Below, in pieces: positions 55,789 to 64,000 of a DNA stretch of 64,000 bases. The position numbers were made by a program, and so were the translations under genes. Positions within the stretch are counted from its first letter, which is position 1. Every line of letters begins with the position of its first letter. The notes beneath the pieces are model-generated. The model had not been told where the DNA came from. It worked only from the letters and a program-made list of their open reading frames with translations, and did no database searches. The stretch is from RGIG6353 sp045653035. GTDB lineage: Bacteria; Bacillota; Clostridia; Oscillospirales; SIG627. Location of the stretch: the NCBI GenBank assembly GCA_045653035.1, contig JAZOLO010000016.1, positions 186,001 to 250,000 on the forward strand, in the 5' to 3' direction.

Positions 55789-56256
55789 TTAAAGATTTAC
55801 CATTATGAGAATGGACGTAAGAAGAGCAAGAATAGCATAGGTTTCAACAAGGGCTGTCATGGTGATACCTTTACCTGATGCATCTGGCTGTTTGCCTGTC
55901 ATGTGAATAGCAGAAGCGGCAGCTTTGCCCTGTGCAATACCTGAAATAAGTCCTACTATACCCATGGGGAGAGTTGCGAAGAAGTAGCCCCAGCCCTGTG
56001 CGAGTGTTACTGTAGCTTCACCGCCGAGAATACCTGTGTTTACAAGCACGAGAATGGCAATAAGAAACCCGTAGATACCCTGTGTACCGGGAAGCGCCTG
56101 AAGCACCAGCATTTTACCGAAAAGGTCGGGCTTTTCAGAAACTACACCCGCCGCAGCACGACCTGCGTACATAACGCCGAGGGCAGACCCGCAGCAGCCG
56201 AGAAGTGCACAGAGTGCGGCACCGAAAATTGCAATAACTATTCCTGATTGAAACAT
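55789..56256 (-). CDS. atpK: V/A-type ATP synthase rotor proteolipid subunit K (Na+-type signature)
   Basis: A 155-residue protein with two fused hairpins (four helices), the V-type c-subunit. The ion-site residues can be read: LPGTQGIYGF in helix 2, SGIAQGKAAAS in helix 3 and LVETYAILAL in helix 4. The Thr/Gln, Gln and Glu/Tyr set matches the Na+-binding residues known from Enterococcus hirae NtpK. This suggests sodium coupling. It has one carboxylate per four helices. Confidence 0.93.
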   Translation of the reverse strand: MFQSGIVIAIFGAALCALLGCCGSALGVMYAGRAAAGVVSEKPDLFGKMLVLQALPGTQGIYGFLIAILVLVNTGILGGEATVTLAQGWGYFFATLPMGIVGLISGIAQGKAAASAIHMTGKQPDASGKGITMTALVETYAILALLTSILIMVNL

Positions 56257-56271
56257 GATTTTTTCCTCCGA

Positions 56272-58128
56272 TTATTGTTTTTTTATGCTTATATAGTTTG
56301 TTTTCACAGAGAAGGGATGGAAAAGAGTTCCTCCGCCTTCATAAAATTTACCGTAAAATTCAATGTACTGGAGTCGGCAGGAGTGAACGTATGCTGAAAG
56401 AAGTCCGAGTACAAGATTGAATAAGTGTCCAAGGGCGTATATAAGAAGCGAGAACACAAAGCCAAGAGCACTGCCCTGCACCATACCTGCAAGAAGATTC
56501 ATAACGAATCCTACAACACCTGTGGCAAGGCTGAGAGCGAGTATTCTCGAATATGAGAGAATATCGCTGAAATAGCTTGTGACGTTATAAAGCCCTCCAA
56601 GACCGCCCGCTATCTTTCCGAAGATGCCTTTTTTCGCTCTACCTGCGGTAAGAATTACCGTCAAAGCACCTACTCCCGCAATAACGGGTCCTACCGACTT
56701 AAGAGGTGGTAAGAACATCATACCTATTCCGCTGATAACGAGCATCCATGAAAGTTCATCGAAAATAGCATCGAGAACACGCCCGTTTTTAATGTCGATA
56801 TACATTTTTACTATCATACCCGTGAAGATGTGAAGAACACCGACCACAAGGGTAATGATAAGCATACTTATGGGGTCGTCAAGCGCCGTAAAGCCAATAA
56901 CGGCAGGGAGAAGCTCCTCACCGAAATAGCTTCCGAAAAGCACACCGAAGATGATGGTGGTAACGGAAGAATAAAGAAGCACGTTCATAAGCTTCAAGGT
57001 TCCGCCCCGTGGCTTCATTATCTTTTTAAGAAGGAAGATAAGCACTACCATCATAAGACCGTAGCCTGCATCTCCCATCATCATACCGAAAATTATCCAG
57101 TACCATGGTGCCATCACCGCATTGGGGTCATAGTCTCCGTACCGCGGTGCATTGAACATATTGGTAATACCCTCAAACTGACTGACAAATCTCTTGTTGT
57201 CAAGGCTTGTAGGTACTTCCTCGCCTTCCTCGGGGTCTCTTATCTCAAGGTCGAAAATATCAGTAACACCAGATATTATAGTGCGAAGCTTCTCCTCCGC
57301 ATCTGCTCGGATGAAGCCCTCTACGATTACAGCCTCCGCCGTTTCATCAAGCCTTATCTCCGAACGGTCAGCCCTTGCACGGTACTGCTCGAAAAGGATT
57401 TCAAGGTCGAGCTTTTTTTTCTTTGAGAAGTCAGAAAGACCGCCGACTGTTTTGTCAAGCTCCTCTTTCTTTTCTTTTAGAGCTTTTAAAAGAGCATCAA
57501 TTTCGTCTCCGATTTTCCCATGCCTTATAGGAAGTGACGCTTCCTCAAAGCCAATATTGCGAAGTGCTCTTATCTTCTCGCTTTTATCCTCCTTCATGAA
57601 GGAGAGGAGAAGAACCGCTTCCTTTTCACTTTTTGAAAGAATATCGAGAGCTATACCCTCGATTTCCTTAAGGCACTCAATGCGTGACGAGGGAATACTT
57701 CCGAGAAGCGTTACAGAGTAAGTTTTTTCGCCAAGCTCATTTAAATCATCATTAAAAGACTTCCATCTTTCAAGGACATCAAGGGAGGCTTCCGTTTCGG
57801 TGATTTCACTCTCAAGTCGGTCTCTTGTCTGAAGCAAGGCTACGGCTTTTTCCGTGTCGTCAATTGCCGTATTTGAAAGCTTGTCAAAGGCTTCTCTTTC
57901 TACCTCGGGCAGTTCCTCGAACATTTTTTTCTTTTCAGAATACTTTGAAAGCTCCTTTAGTACGGTTCCCAATCGTCTTTTCGCAGCACCGCTTACGCTG
58001 TCCTCACCCATAGCTCCGCCCTCGGGGCTTTTCAGCATTATTATTTCGGAATGCTGAAGCTCGGTCAGAATCTTGTCACGCTCGGATTTTAAACAGACGA
58101 GGGACACCTTTTTCATTTTTGCTATCAT
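56272..58128 (-). CDS. atpI: V/A-type ATP synthase subunit I
   Basis: A 618-residue protein. The N-terminal 320 residues are cytoplasmic with coiled coils (MKKVSLVCLKSERDKILTEL start). The C-terminal half has seven to eight helices that carry the ion half-channels, with NAPRYGDYDPNAVMAPWYWI, GMMMGDAGYG and SYSRILALSLATGVVGFVMN. It is the stator a-subunit. It overlaps the subunit H gene by four bases. Confidence 0.94.
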   Translation of the reverse strand: MIAKMKKVSLVCLKSERDKILTELQHSEIIMLKSPEGGAMGEDSVSGAAKRRLGTVLKELSKYSEKKKMFEELPEVEREAFDKLSNTAIDDTEKAVALLQTRDRLESEITETEASLDVLERWKSFNDDLNELGEKTYSVTLLGSIPSSRIECLKEIEGIALDILSKSEKEAVLLLSFMKEDKSEKIRALRNIGFEEASLPIRHGKIGDEIDALLKALKEKKEELDKTVGGLSDFSKKKKLDLEILFEQYRARADRSEIRLDETAEAVIVEGFIRADAEEKLRTIISGVTDIFDLEIRDPEEGEEVPTSLDNKRFVSQFEGITNMFNAPRYGDYDPNAVMAPWYWIIFGMMMGDAGYGLMMVVLIFLLKKIMKPRGGTLKLMNVLLYSSVTTIIFGVLFGSYFGEELLPAVIGFTALDDPISMLIITLVVGVLHIFTGMIVKMYIDIKNGRVLDAIFDELSWMLVISGIGMMFLPPLKSVGPVIAGVGALTVILTAGRAKKGIFGKIAGGLGGLYNVTSYFSDILSYSRILALSLATGVVGFVMNLLAGMVQGSALGFVFSLLIYALGHLFNLVLGLLSAYVHSCRLQYIEFYGKFYEGGGTLFHPFSVKTNYISIKKQ

Positions 58129-58436
58129 TTCACGCCCTCAGCAAGAGATATAAATTGAAGCACTGCAGCATCAAGCTTTTCTCTGCCGCGGGCTTCCGTT
58201 ATCTTATTTCTTTCGTCAGCCTCTTTTAGAATTTTATCCGCTTCGACCTCTGCTTCAAGTGTTGCTTTTTTTGTAATTTCTTCGGAACGTTTTTTTGCAT
58301 CTGCTACAAGTGTCGCTCCGTCATCATGTCCTTTTTTTTCGTAGGACGAAATAAGCGCTTGACCTTCAAGTGTGGCGTCACGGCGTATCCTTTCAGCACG
58401 TTCCTCTGCCGTTTTTACGCTCTCAATTATATCCAT
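58125..58436 (-). CDS. atpH: V/A-type ATP synthase subunit G/H (stator)
   Basis: A 103-residue, almost fully helical charged protein (TAEERAERIRRDATLEGQAL, ADAKKRSEEITKKATLEAEV). It pairs with subunit E in the peripheral stalk. It is the first gene of the operon H-I-K-E-C-F-A-B-D. AAAGGAGAG lies before the ATG. Confidence 0.85.
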   Translation of the reverse strand: MDIIESVKTAEERAERIRRDATLEGQALISSYEKKGHDDGATLVADAKKRSEEITKKATLEAEVEADKILKEADERNKITEARGREKLDAAVLQFISLAEGVK

Positions 58437-58478
58437 ATTTTACTCTCCTTTACATAAAAAGGTAATAAATGCTTTAAA

Positions 58479-58507
58479 ATTATAACATAGTTATTAAATA
58501 AAACCAA
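58479..58507 (-). promoter_or_regulatory. Promoter of the V/A-ATPase operon
   Basis: TTGGTT, a 17-base spacer and TATAAT on the minus strand, 42 bases ahead of the first gene. Confidence 0.7.
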
Positions 58508-58620
58508 AAAGTGTTAAATTTTGCATAGATGCTTACCAAATAAATATACAATAATATTATATCCAAATAAAGAAAAAAGCTTCCAAAGTTTATGTTTTTT
58601 TATAAAAGACTAGGATAATA

Positions 58621-58649
58621 TTGACAATTAAAATATCATAAGATAAAAT
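58621..58649 (+). promoter_or_regulatory. Promoter of the lipid kinase operon
   Basis: TTGACA, a 17-base spacer and TAAAAT, 36 bases before the ATG. The 110 bases between the two divergent promoters are AT-rich, with nothing recognised. Confidence 0.8.
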
Positions 58650-58685
58650 ATAATGTAAATAGTGTTGCAAAAAAAGGGAGAGAAA

Positions 58686-59567
58686 ATGAAAAAAGTACTC
58701 TTTATTATCAATCCTTGTGCAGGAAAAATGAGAATAGTAAAGGACCTTGTGGAAATAGACCGTGCTTTTTATAACGGAGACTGTGACTGTGACGTATACC
58801 TTACCAATAAAAAGGGAGATGCCACAAGAAAGGTGAAGGAGTGCGGAAAGGATTACGACATAGTAGTTTGCGGAGGAGGAGACGGCACCTACAACGAGCT
58901 TATAACGGGTGTGCTCGAAGCAGGTATTGACGTTCCCGTGGGTTACATTCCCGCAGGCACTACCAACGACTTTGCATCAACCTTGTCCCTTTCACAAAAC
59001 CCCGTAACCGCCGCCGCGAATATTACGGCAGGAACACCTAAAAGCTTTGACGTAGGAAAATTCGGTGAAAGCTATTTTTCGTATATTGCTTCCTTCGGAG
59101 CATTTACCAGTGCGTCATACTCTACCCAACAGCAGATGAAAAACGTTTTCGGACATTCCGCTTACGTCTTTGAGGGAATGACCGACCTTTCTTCCATAAA
59201 GCCTTATCACGTGAGACTGGAAGCAAACGGAAAGATTTATGAGGACGATTATCTTTTTGGCGCTATATGTAACTCCACATCTATCGCGGGGCTGATAAGG
59301 CTTGATGAAAACCTTGTAAACCTATCTGACGGTGAGTTCGAGATACTTCTTATACGTATGCCAAAGCTCCTTGTGGATATACCAAAAATTGTAATTGCCC
59401 TTAAAACAGGGGACTACAGCGAGAAGCACATAACCTTCCTTCACGCACCCTCGGTCAGGGTTAAAACAAAAGAAAAGCTCAACTGGGCGCTTGACGGCGA
59501 GCATGCCGAAAGCGTTGGAGAGGTTACTATTAAGAATATCCATTCCGCGATAAAGCTTATAGTGTGA
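58686..59567 (+). CDS. Diacylglycerol/lipid kinase family protein (DagK/YegS type)
   Basis: A 293-residue protein. The nucleotide-binding motif GGGDGTYNEL is near residue 66, with NPCAGK at the N-terminus and PAGTTNDFAS. These are the DAGK catalytic-domain signatures. It phosphorylates diacylglycerol or another lipid at the membrane; DgkB-type function (phosphatidic acid recycling from lipoteichoic acid synthesis) is likely but not proven. The start is the ATG after GGGAGAG. Confidence 0.88.
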   Translation: MKKVLFIINPCAGKMRIVKDLVEIDRAFYNGDCDCDVYLTNKKGDATRKVKECGKDYDIVVCGGGDGTYNELITGVLEAGIDVPVGYIPAGTTNDFASTLSLSQNPVTAAANITAGTPKSFDVGKFGESYFSYIASFGAFTSASYSTQQQMKNVFGHSAYVFEGMTDLSSIKPYHVRLEANGKIYEDDYLFGAICNSTSIAGLIRLDENLVNLSDGEFEILLIRMPKLLVDIPKIVIALKTGDYSEKHITFLHAPSVRVKTKEKLNWALDGEHAESVGEVTIKNIHSAIKLIV

Positions 59568-59574
59568 GGAAAGA

Positions 59575-60381
59575 ATGAAGGAAATAACAGAAAAGGATAT
59601 AGTACTTGCCGACAGAAGTCTTGTTACAAATAAGGGTGATGCAGGGAGAGTGCTGATAATAGGCGGAGACAAAGGTATGGCGGGAGCACCCTCGTTTTCG
59701 GCAGAGGCGGCATATCGGTGCGGTGCAGGTCTTGTTGAGGTGTCAACACATCCCGACAACAGAGTTATTATACAGACCCTTGTCCCCGAAGCGGTGTGGA
59801 CAGAGTGGCAAAATGCATGTATTAAAAAGGCAGATAGTATAGTTATAGGTGTCGGACTAGGTAAAAAGAGCGAAGCCGTAAGACTTCTTGAGAGGGTGCT
59901 GACTGCTTCCAAGGTGCCCCTTGTGATAGACGCCGATGCTATAAATATCATAGCTGAAAACCTAGACCTTCTTACGCTTCTTCACGAAAATACAGTTTTG
60001 ACCCCCCACCTAGGAGAGCTTTCAAGGCTTACGGGACTTGACGTAAAGTATATTTCCGAAAACCCTGATAAGGTAGCTCTTGGCTTTGCGAAAAAATATA
60101 AAACGAATATAGTTGCAAAGTCAAAGGTCTCTTATATCGCTCTTTCAAACGGAGATATTTATAAGAACACAAGAGGCTCCTCGGCACTTTCCAAGGGGGG
60201 CACGGGAGACGTACTTACAGGCATTATGGCAGCCCTTATAGCAGGGGGCGTCGAAATGGAAAAAGCAATTCCCGAAGCTGTGCTTATTCATGCTATAGCA
60301 GGTGAGAGGGCAGGGGAGCTTTACGGCGAAAGAGGAGCTTTGACTCGCGATATTATAAAAGCACTCACCACAGTAATTTAG
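59575..60381 (+). CDS. nnrD: ADP-dependent NAD(P)H-hydrate dehydratase
   Basis: A 268-residue ribokinase-like protein of the YjeF C-terminal class (KGDAGRVLIIGGDKGMAGAP, DADAINIIAENLDLL, LTPHLGELSRLTG, LSKGGTGDVLTGIMAAL). It repairs damaged NADHX and NADPHX. The epimerase half, which is fused in many bacteria, is absent here. It is seven bases after the lipid kinase gene. Confidence 0.92.
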   Translation: MKEITEKDIVLADRSLVTNKGDAGRVLIIGGDKGMAGAPSFSAEAAYRCGAGLVEVSTHPDNRVIIQTLVPEAVWTEWQNACIKKADSIVIGVGLGKKSEAVRLLERVLTASKVPLVIDADAINIIAENLDLLTLLHENTVLTPHLGELSRLTGLDVKYISENPDKVALGFAKKYKTNIVAKSKVSYIALSNGDIYKNTRGSSALSKGGTGDVLTGIMAALIAGGVEMEKAIPEAVLIHAIAGERAGELYGERGALTRDIIKALTTVI

Positions 60382-60431
60382 ATACATTTTTTTACGTATT
60401 TTTCATATCATTTAAATGTCAGGAGAATGAT

Positions 60432-61964
60432 ATGAAGATACGTAAATTTTTTTATAACGCGACGCTTATGGTACTCACCACCGTTATACTTAGAATAGTT
60501 TCCCTCGTCTTTTCAGTATATCTGTCAAGGACTGTAGGTGAGGAGGGAATAGGAATTTATCAGCTTACCCTGTCGGTATATAGACTGGGTATCACTCTTT
60601 CCTCCGCAGGAATCGGCTTTGCGGCAACGAGGATTATTGCAGAGGAGATAGAAAAGAATAACCCGAGAGAAGCACTCCGCGCTGCCGAAAGGTGTCTTTT
60701 TTTATCCTTTGGCTTCGGTATTGCGGTAGCGGTGCTCTTTCTCATTTTTTCCGAATTTTTCGCAGATTCCTATCTCGGCGACCCAAGGTGTGCAACCTCT
60801 ATTCGTGCTATGGCTATAAGCTTTCCATTTGTTGTAATGTCGTCTGTCATAATGTCCTATTTTACCGCCGTGGCAAGAGTTTCAAAAAACGCCGCAGGGC
60901 TTCTTGTTGACCAGACAGTAAGAATTGTAGTAACCTACATAATGCTCAGGGGCTTTGACGGTAAAAACCTCGAATATGCCTGTCTTTCCCTCGCCGTCGG
61001 CGGAATTTTTGCCGAGGTGGTATCTTTTTTATTTTCGTTTGTTTTTTATACAAGAGACAAGACAGTCCTTATGACGGGAGAACACGTAAAAACAAAGCTT
61101 GGGGGAAGAATATCATATATAGCACTTCCCGTTGCCACAAGCTCATTTATCCGTTCAGGACTTCTCAGTATCGAGCACATGATGATACCGAGAGGGCTTA
61201 AAAAAAGGGGAGTAGATGCATCACGTGCCATGGGGCTTTACGGCATGATAAGCGGTATGGTCTTTCCTGTGATTTTGTTTCCAACAGCATTTCTCTATGC
61301 CGCCTCTGACCTCCTTGTTCCCGAATTTGCAGCATGCAACGCTTCGGGGAATAAGGTAAGGCTCAAAAGACTTACGAATAAGGTAATGCAGCTCACGTCC
61401 TTCTTTGCCGTAGGGGTGGCAGGAATACTATTCGGCTTTTCTCACGAAACGGGTATGGTGTTTTATAACAGTCCCGAATGTGGGAAATACATAAAAATGC
61501 TTGCACCTCTCGTTATTTTCATGCTCTACGACCACCTTGCAGATGCAATTTTAAAGGGTCTTGACGAGCAGGTCAGCGTTGTGAAGTACAATATAATCGA
61601 CTCGGTCACAAGTGTTGTTCTAGTCTGGCTTTTAGTCCCTCTTTTCGGGCTTTCGGGCTACGTTTTCGTGGTGTGGTTCGGTGAGGTTATGAACTGCATA
61701 ATGTCAGGCTCAAGGCTTGTGAAATGCACAGGTGTTCCCATAAGATTTACCTTGTGGTTTCTTGGTCCTGCCTTTGCCGTCACCCTTTCGGTGTTTCTTA
61801 CCCGTACCCTTTTATTCCTTCTTCACGGTGAGGTGGGTGAGAACCTTTTTTCTCTCATTGTTGCTTTCTCAATTTCAGCACTCCTTTATCTTCTCATAAT
61901 GCGTATAATGGGTTGTATAAGGCTTTCTGACTATAAGCTCTTAAAAAAAGCATTTTCACGATAA
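60432..61964 (+). CDS. MATE/MOP-superfamily flippase, SpoVB/MurJ-like
   Basis: A 510-residue integral membrane protein with about 14 helices. Motifs typical of the oligosaccharidyl-lipid flippase group are LSRTVGEEGIGIYQLTLSVY at the N-terminus and GLYGMISGMVFPVILFPTAF in the middle. SpoVB-type proteins move lipid-linked cell-wall precursors, in some cases during spore cortex formation. AGGAGAATG is the ribosome binding site. It follows nnrD with a gap of 50 bases. Confidence 0.88.
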   Translation: MKIRKFFYNATLMVLTTVILRIVSLVFSVYLSRTVGEEGIGIYQLTLSVYRLGITLSSAGIGFAATRIIAEEIEKNNPREALRAAERCLFLSFGFGIAVAVLFLIFSEFFADSYLGDPRCATSIRAMAISFPFVVMSSVIMSYFTAVARVSKNAAGLLVDQTVRIVVTYIMLRGFDGKNLEYACLSLAVGGIFAEVVSFLFSFVFYTRDKTVLMTGEHVKTKLGGRISYIALPVATSSFIRSGLLSIEHMMIPRGLKKRGVDASRAMGLYGMISGMVFPVILFPTAFLYAASDLLVPEFAACNASGNKVRLKRLTNKVMQLTSFFAVGVAGILFGFSHETGMVFYNSPECGKYIKMLAPLVIFMLYDHLADAILKGLDEQVSVVKYNIIDSVTSVVLVWLLVPLFGLSGYVFVVWFGEVMNCIMSGSRLVKCTGVPIRFTLWFLGPAFAVTLSVFLTRTLLFLLHGEVGENLFSLIVAFSISALLYLLIMRIMGCIRLSDYKLLKKAFSR

Positions 61965-62077
61965 TTTTTTACATTATGTTGTAATTACTTTTAAAACAAC
62001 TTGATTTTTTTGTGCAGATATGTTATCATTTTATATAAATATAAAATTAAGTAACATAAAGAAAGGCTGCACACAAA

Positions 62078-63325
62078 ATGAAGAGACTATTAGCATTGCT
62101 TTTATGCCTTGCTTTGTTGCCGTTTACGGTTCTTGCTGAACCTGTACGTGATGAAGACGAAACAGGCTCAAAGCCATGGGATGATGAATCTGTCGAAAAG
62201 GTACTTGCTTCGATAGAGGTTACTCCTCCCGAAAAGACGGAGTATTTTGTGGGAGATACCATAAATACTTACGGAATGACTGTTGAGGCTATTTATGGTG
62301 ACGGGAGCACGTCTTACGTTACAGCGTGGTCGCAACTTGACGTAAACACCTTAACAACCGCTGGTACTGTTACAGTTACGGTAACCTACGAGGGCAAAAC
62401 AGATACCTTTGACGTTGAGGTTATCCCAGTAGTAGTTGAAAGCATCGAGGTTACACCCCCCGCAAAGATAGAGTACTTTGTAGGTGACACACTTAATACC
62501 GCTGGTATGACGGTTATCGCAACCTACAACAATGGTGATGAAGAGGATGTAACAGCAGATGCAAGTATCAACGCCACGACATTGAACACCGCAGGAACAA
62601 TTACAGTTACGGTAACCTACGAGGGAAAAACAGATACCTTTGACGTTGAGGTTATCCCAGTAGTAGTTGAAAGCATCGAGGTTACACTCCCCGCAAAGAC
62701 AGAGTACTTTGTAGGTGACACACTTAATACCGCTGGTATGACGGTTAAGGCTGTATACAACAACGGGGACGAGGAAGACGTTACAGCAGAAGCCGAGGTA
62801 AGCCCTGTAACTCTTACCAACGCTGGAACGGCTACCATTACAGTAACCTACGGCGGCAAGTCCGATACCTTTGACGTTACAGTTATAGCGTTAGTGGTTG
62901 AAAGCATTGAAGTCACTGCACCTACAAAGGTTGTATATAATGTTGGCGAAACACTTGATACCACAGGAATGGTGGTTACAGCTACATATAACAACGGAAG
63001 CACCGCAAACATTACCGCAGAAGCCACAGCATCACCTACTACCTTCTATACCGAAGGAAGTGCAACGGTCACAGTAACCTACGGCGGCAAATCCGCAACC
63101 TTTGAAGTAACGGTTAAGAAGGCATACACGCCCGGTGACATCAACGGCGATGGAAGTGTTAACATACGTGATATAACCCGTCTTAAGCAAGTTGTAGCAG
63201 GCGGATACGATGTCACATACGTGGAAGAAGCCCTTGACACTAATGGTGACGGTAGTGTTAATATACGTGATATAACTCGTCTTAAACAGTATGTAGCAGG
63301 CGGTTATGGGGTAGAAGTTTATTGA
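62078..63325 (+). CDS. Secreted dockerin protein with four Big_3-type Ig-like repeats
   Basis: A 415-residue protein with a signal peptide (cleavage after VLA near residue 21). Four Ig-like repeats of about 77 residues (ESIEVTPPAK...YFVGDTLNTAGMTV...GKTDTFDVEV) fill residues 45-350. The end is a type I-like dockerin with two calcium-binding loops (DINGDGSVNIRDITRLKQ and DTNGDGSVNIRDITRLKQ). The dockerin should dock to a cohesin. The next gene encodes one. No catalytic domain is present, so it may be an adhesive or scaffold-linked component. Confidence 0.92.
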   Translation: MKRLLALLLCLALLPFTVLAEPVRDEDETGSKPWDDESVEKVLASIEVTPPEKTEYFVGDTINTYGMTVEAIYGDGSTSYVTAWSQLDVNTLTTAGTVTVTVTYEGKTDTFDVEVIPVVVESIEVTPPAKIEYFVGDTLNTAGMTVIATYNNGDEEDVTADASINATTLNTAGTITVTVTYEGKTDTFDVEVIPVVVESIEVTLPAKTEYFVGDTLNTAGMTVKAVYNNGDEEDVTAEAEVSPVTLTNAGTATITVTYGGKSDTFDVTVIALVVESIEVTAPTKVVYNVGETLDTTGMVVTATYNNGSTANITAEATASPTTFYTEGSATVTVTYGGKSATFEVTVKKAYTPGDINGDGSVNIRDITRLKQVVAGGYDVTYVEEALDTNGDGSVNIRDITRLKQYVAGGYGVEVY

Positions 63326-63343
63326 ATCTAAAGGAGATATATT

Positions 63344-64000
63344 ATGAAAAAGTTGTCAGTTATTGCAATTATTGTAGCACTCGTTTTGTGCTTCAGTGTT
63401 GTTGCTTTTGCAGATATTACAGTTACCGTAGGTGATGTTACAGTAGAAAAAGGAACAGAATTTGTTGAAGTTCCTTTGGTGCTTTCTAATAACACTGGTC
63501 TGCTTGGATTGTCATTTACACTTTCTTATCCCGATGATGGACTTCTGCATGAAGGAGGAGTAGCTGGTACAACTCTTCAGTCACTTGATCTTCAACTTTC
63601 TCAAAACTTAAATCCCATTAGATTTATTTACGCAGGATTAAGTGCTGACGATGTAACAAATGGTACGCTGTATACTGTTACCTTCGCAATAAAAGACACC
63701 AACGCCATAGCAGAGTATGATATTATAGGTAAATATGAATTGGCGTATAATGCTACAAACCCTGATGAAGATATTCCTGTTACTTTTATCCCCGGCAAAA
63801 TCTCAGTAGTTGAACCTGCTGAGACTGTTACACCTGTTGGTGTATCACTTCTTCTTGACGGCTCTATCGGTGTTAAGTATAACGTAGAATATGATGCAGA
63901 GCTTGTTGACACAATAGCTCTTAAGGCAAGTATTGCAAACTCCGATGATAGCACCAATACTCCCAAGACAGTTGATTTCACATTAAATGACGACGGCACA
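63344..64000 (+). CDS. Secreted cohesin-domain protein, 3' truncated by window
   Basis: The frame from the ATG after AAAGGAG is open to the last base (219 codons visible). A signal peptide ends near VVAFA (residue 23). Residues 24-150 match a cohesin: VGDVTVEKGTEFVEVPLVLS, GLLGLSFTLSYPDDGLL and GTLYTVTFAIKDT, with VTFIPGKISV at the end. A further beta-rich domain starts about residue 165 (GVSLLLDGSIGVKYNVEYDA). It is 18 bases after the dockerin gene, which suggests partners of one extracellular complex. Confidence 0.85.
   Translation, partial: MKKLSVIAIIVALVLCFSVVAFADITVTVGDVTVEKGTEFVEVPLVLSNNTGLLGLSFTLSYPDDGLLHEGGVAGTTLQSLDLQLSQNLNPIRFIYAGLSADDVTNGTLYTVTFAIKDTNAIAEYDIIGKYELAYNATNPDEDIPVTFIPGKISVVEPAETVTPVGVSLLLDGSIGVKYNVEYDAELVDTIALKASIANSDDSTNTPKTVDFTLNDDGT

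Noticed and set aside
62411..63120. Regular DNA repeats considered as a CRISPR array
   Set aside because: The repeats are about 230 bp apart, in frame, and encode Ig-like domains; there are no short repeats with unique spacers anywhere in the window.

Overview
The window looks like chromosomal DNA of an anaerobic, low-GC, spore-forming member of the Clostridia (Bacillota), probably an uncultured Oscillospirales/Ruminococcaceae-like gut organism. The evidence is gene content: SpoVT and dipicolinate synthase (sporulation), reverse rubrerythrin with an Rrf2 regulator (anaerobic oxidative stress), a V/A-type ATPase with a Na+-type rotor signature, SLH-domain cell-wall hydrolases, a dockerin protein next to a cohesin protein, a stand-alone MetH activation protein, strong AGGAGG ribosome binding sites and TTGACA-17-TATAAT promoters. 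No rRNA or CRISPR array was seen. There are two tRNAs, Arg-ACG and Leu-CAA.

Layout, left part. 0-2.8 kb: the end of an M23/SLH cell-wall hydrolase, a small ribbon-helix-helix-like protein and an Mrp-type ATPase. 3-10.1 kb: a five-gene operon joining two sugar-type ABC permeases, a long coiled-coil HlyD-like adaptor, a MacB-core-like membrane protein and an 809-residue substrate-binding lipoprotein, with no ATPase gene. 10.2-11.9 kb: rpsF-ssb-rpsR-secG. 11.9-14.7 kb: an AbrB regulator, Rrf2 with reverse rubrerythrin behind a palindromic promoter, TspO, and ThiT behind a TPP riboswitch and terminator. 14.7-19.6 kb: htpG with a perfect CIRCE element, then rpsO and pnp with structured leaders. 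19.6-29.3 kb: an accessory surface region with lipoproteins, a zinc-ribbon membrane protein, a 1211-residue SH3/M23/SLH hydrolase, small DNA-binding proteins and micro-ORFs. 29.3-30.6 kb: an orphan attenuator-like leader, tRNA-Arg, decayed phage or mobile-element debris and tRNA-Leu.

Layout, right part. 30.7-34.5 kb: metF, a MetH activation protein and a truncated metH (methionine synthesis). 34.6-37.7 kb: a tartrate/D-malate dehydrogenase behind a strong promoter and long structured leader, and a NusG_II/Gx-transporter/ApbE trio resembling part of flavin-based electron-transfer loci. 37.8-43 kb: uppP, a phosphoribosyltransferase, a candidate non-coding RNA or attenuator ahead of a small lipoprotein, spoVT, and a divergent LysR regulator/M20 peptidase pair. 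43.1-43.4 kb: a 323-bp MITE-like element. 43.4-50.2 kb: an acyl-CoA ligase with an E2-like acyltransferase, the dipicolinate synthase genes, cysK, a cytidylate-kinase-like protein and a BrkB-like protein. 50.2-58.4 kb: a nine-gene V/A-ATPase operon. 58.6-62 kb: a lipid kinase, an NAD(P)HX dehydratase and a flippase. 62-64 kb: an Ig-repeat dockerin protein and a cohesin protein cut by the window edge.

Most of the window is housekeeping. The best leads for something undescribed are the structured, promoter- and terminator-bounded RNA at about 39.4-39.6 kb, the long leader of the dehydrogenase gene, the ABC/adaptor hybrid operon, the cohesin-dockerin pair, the MITE-like element and the orphan leader beside tRNA-Arg. 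All function calls are by reading motifs; no database search was run.
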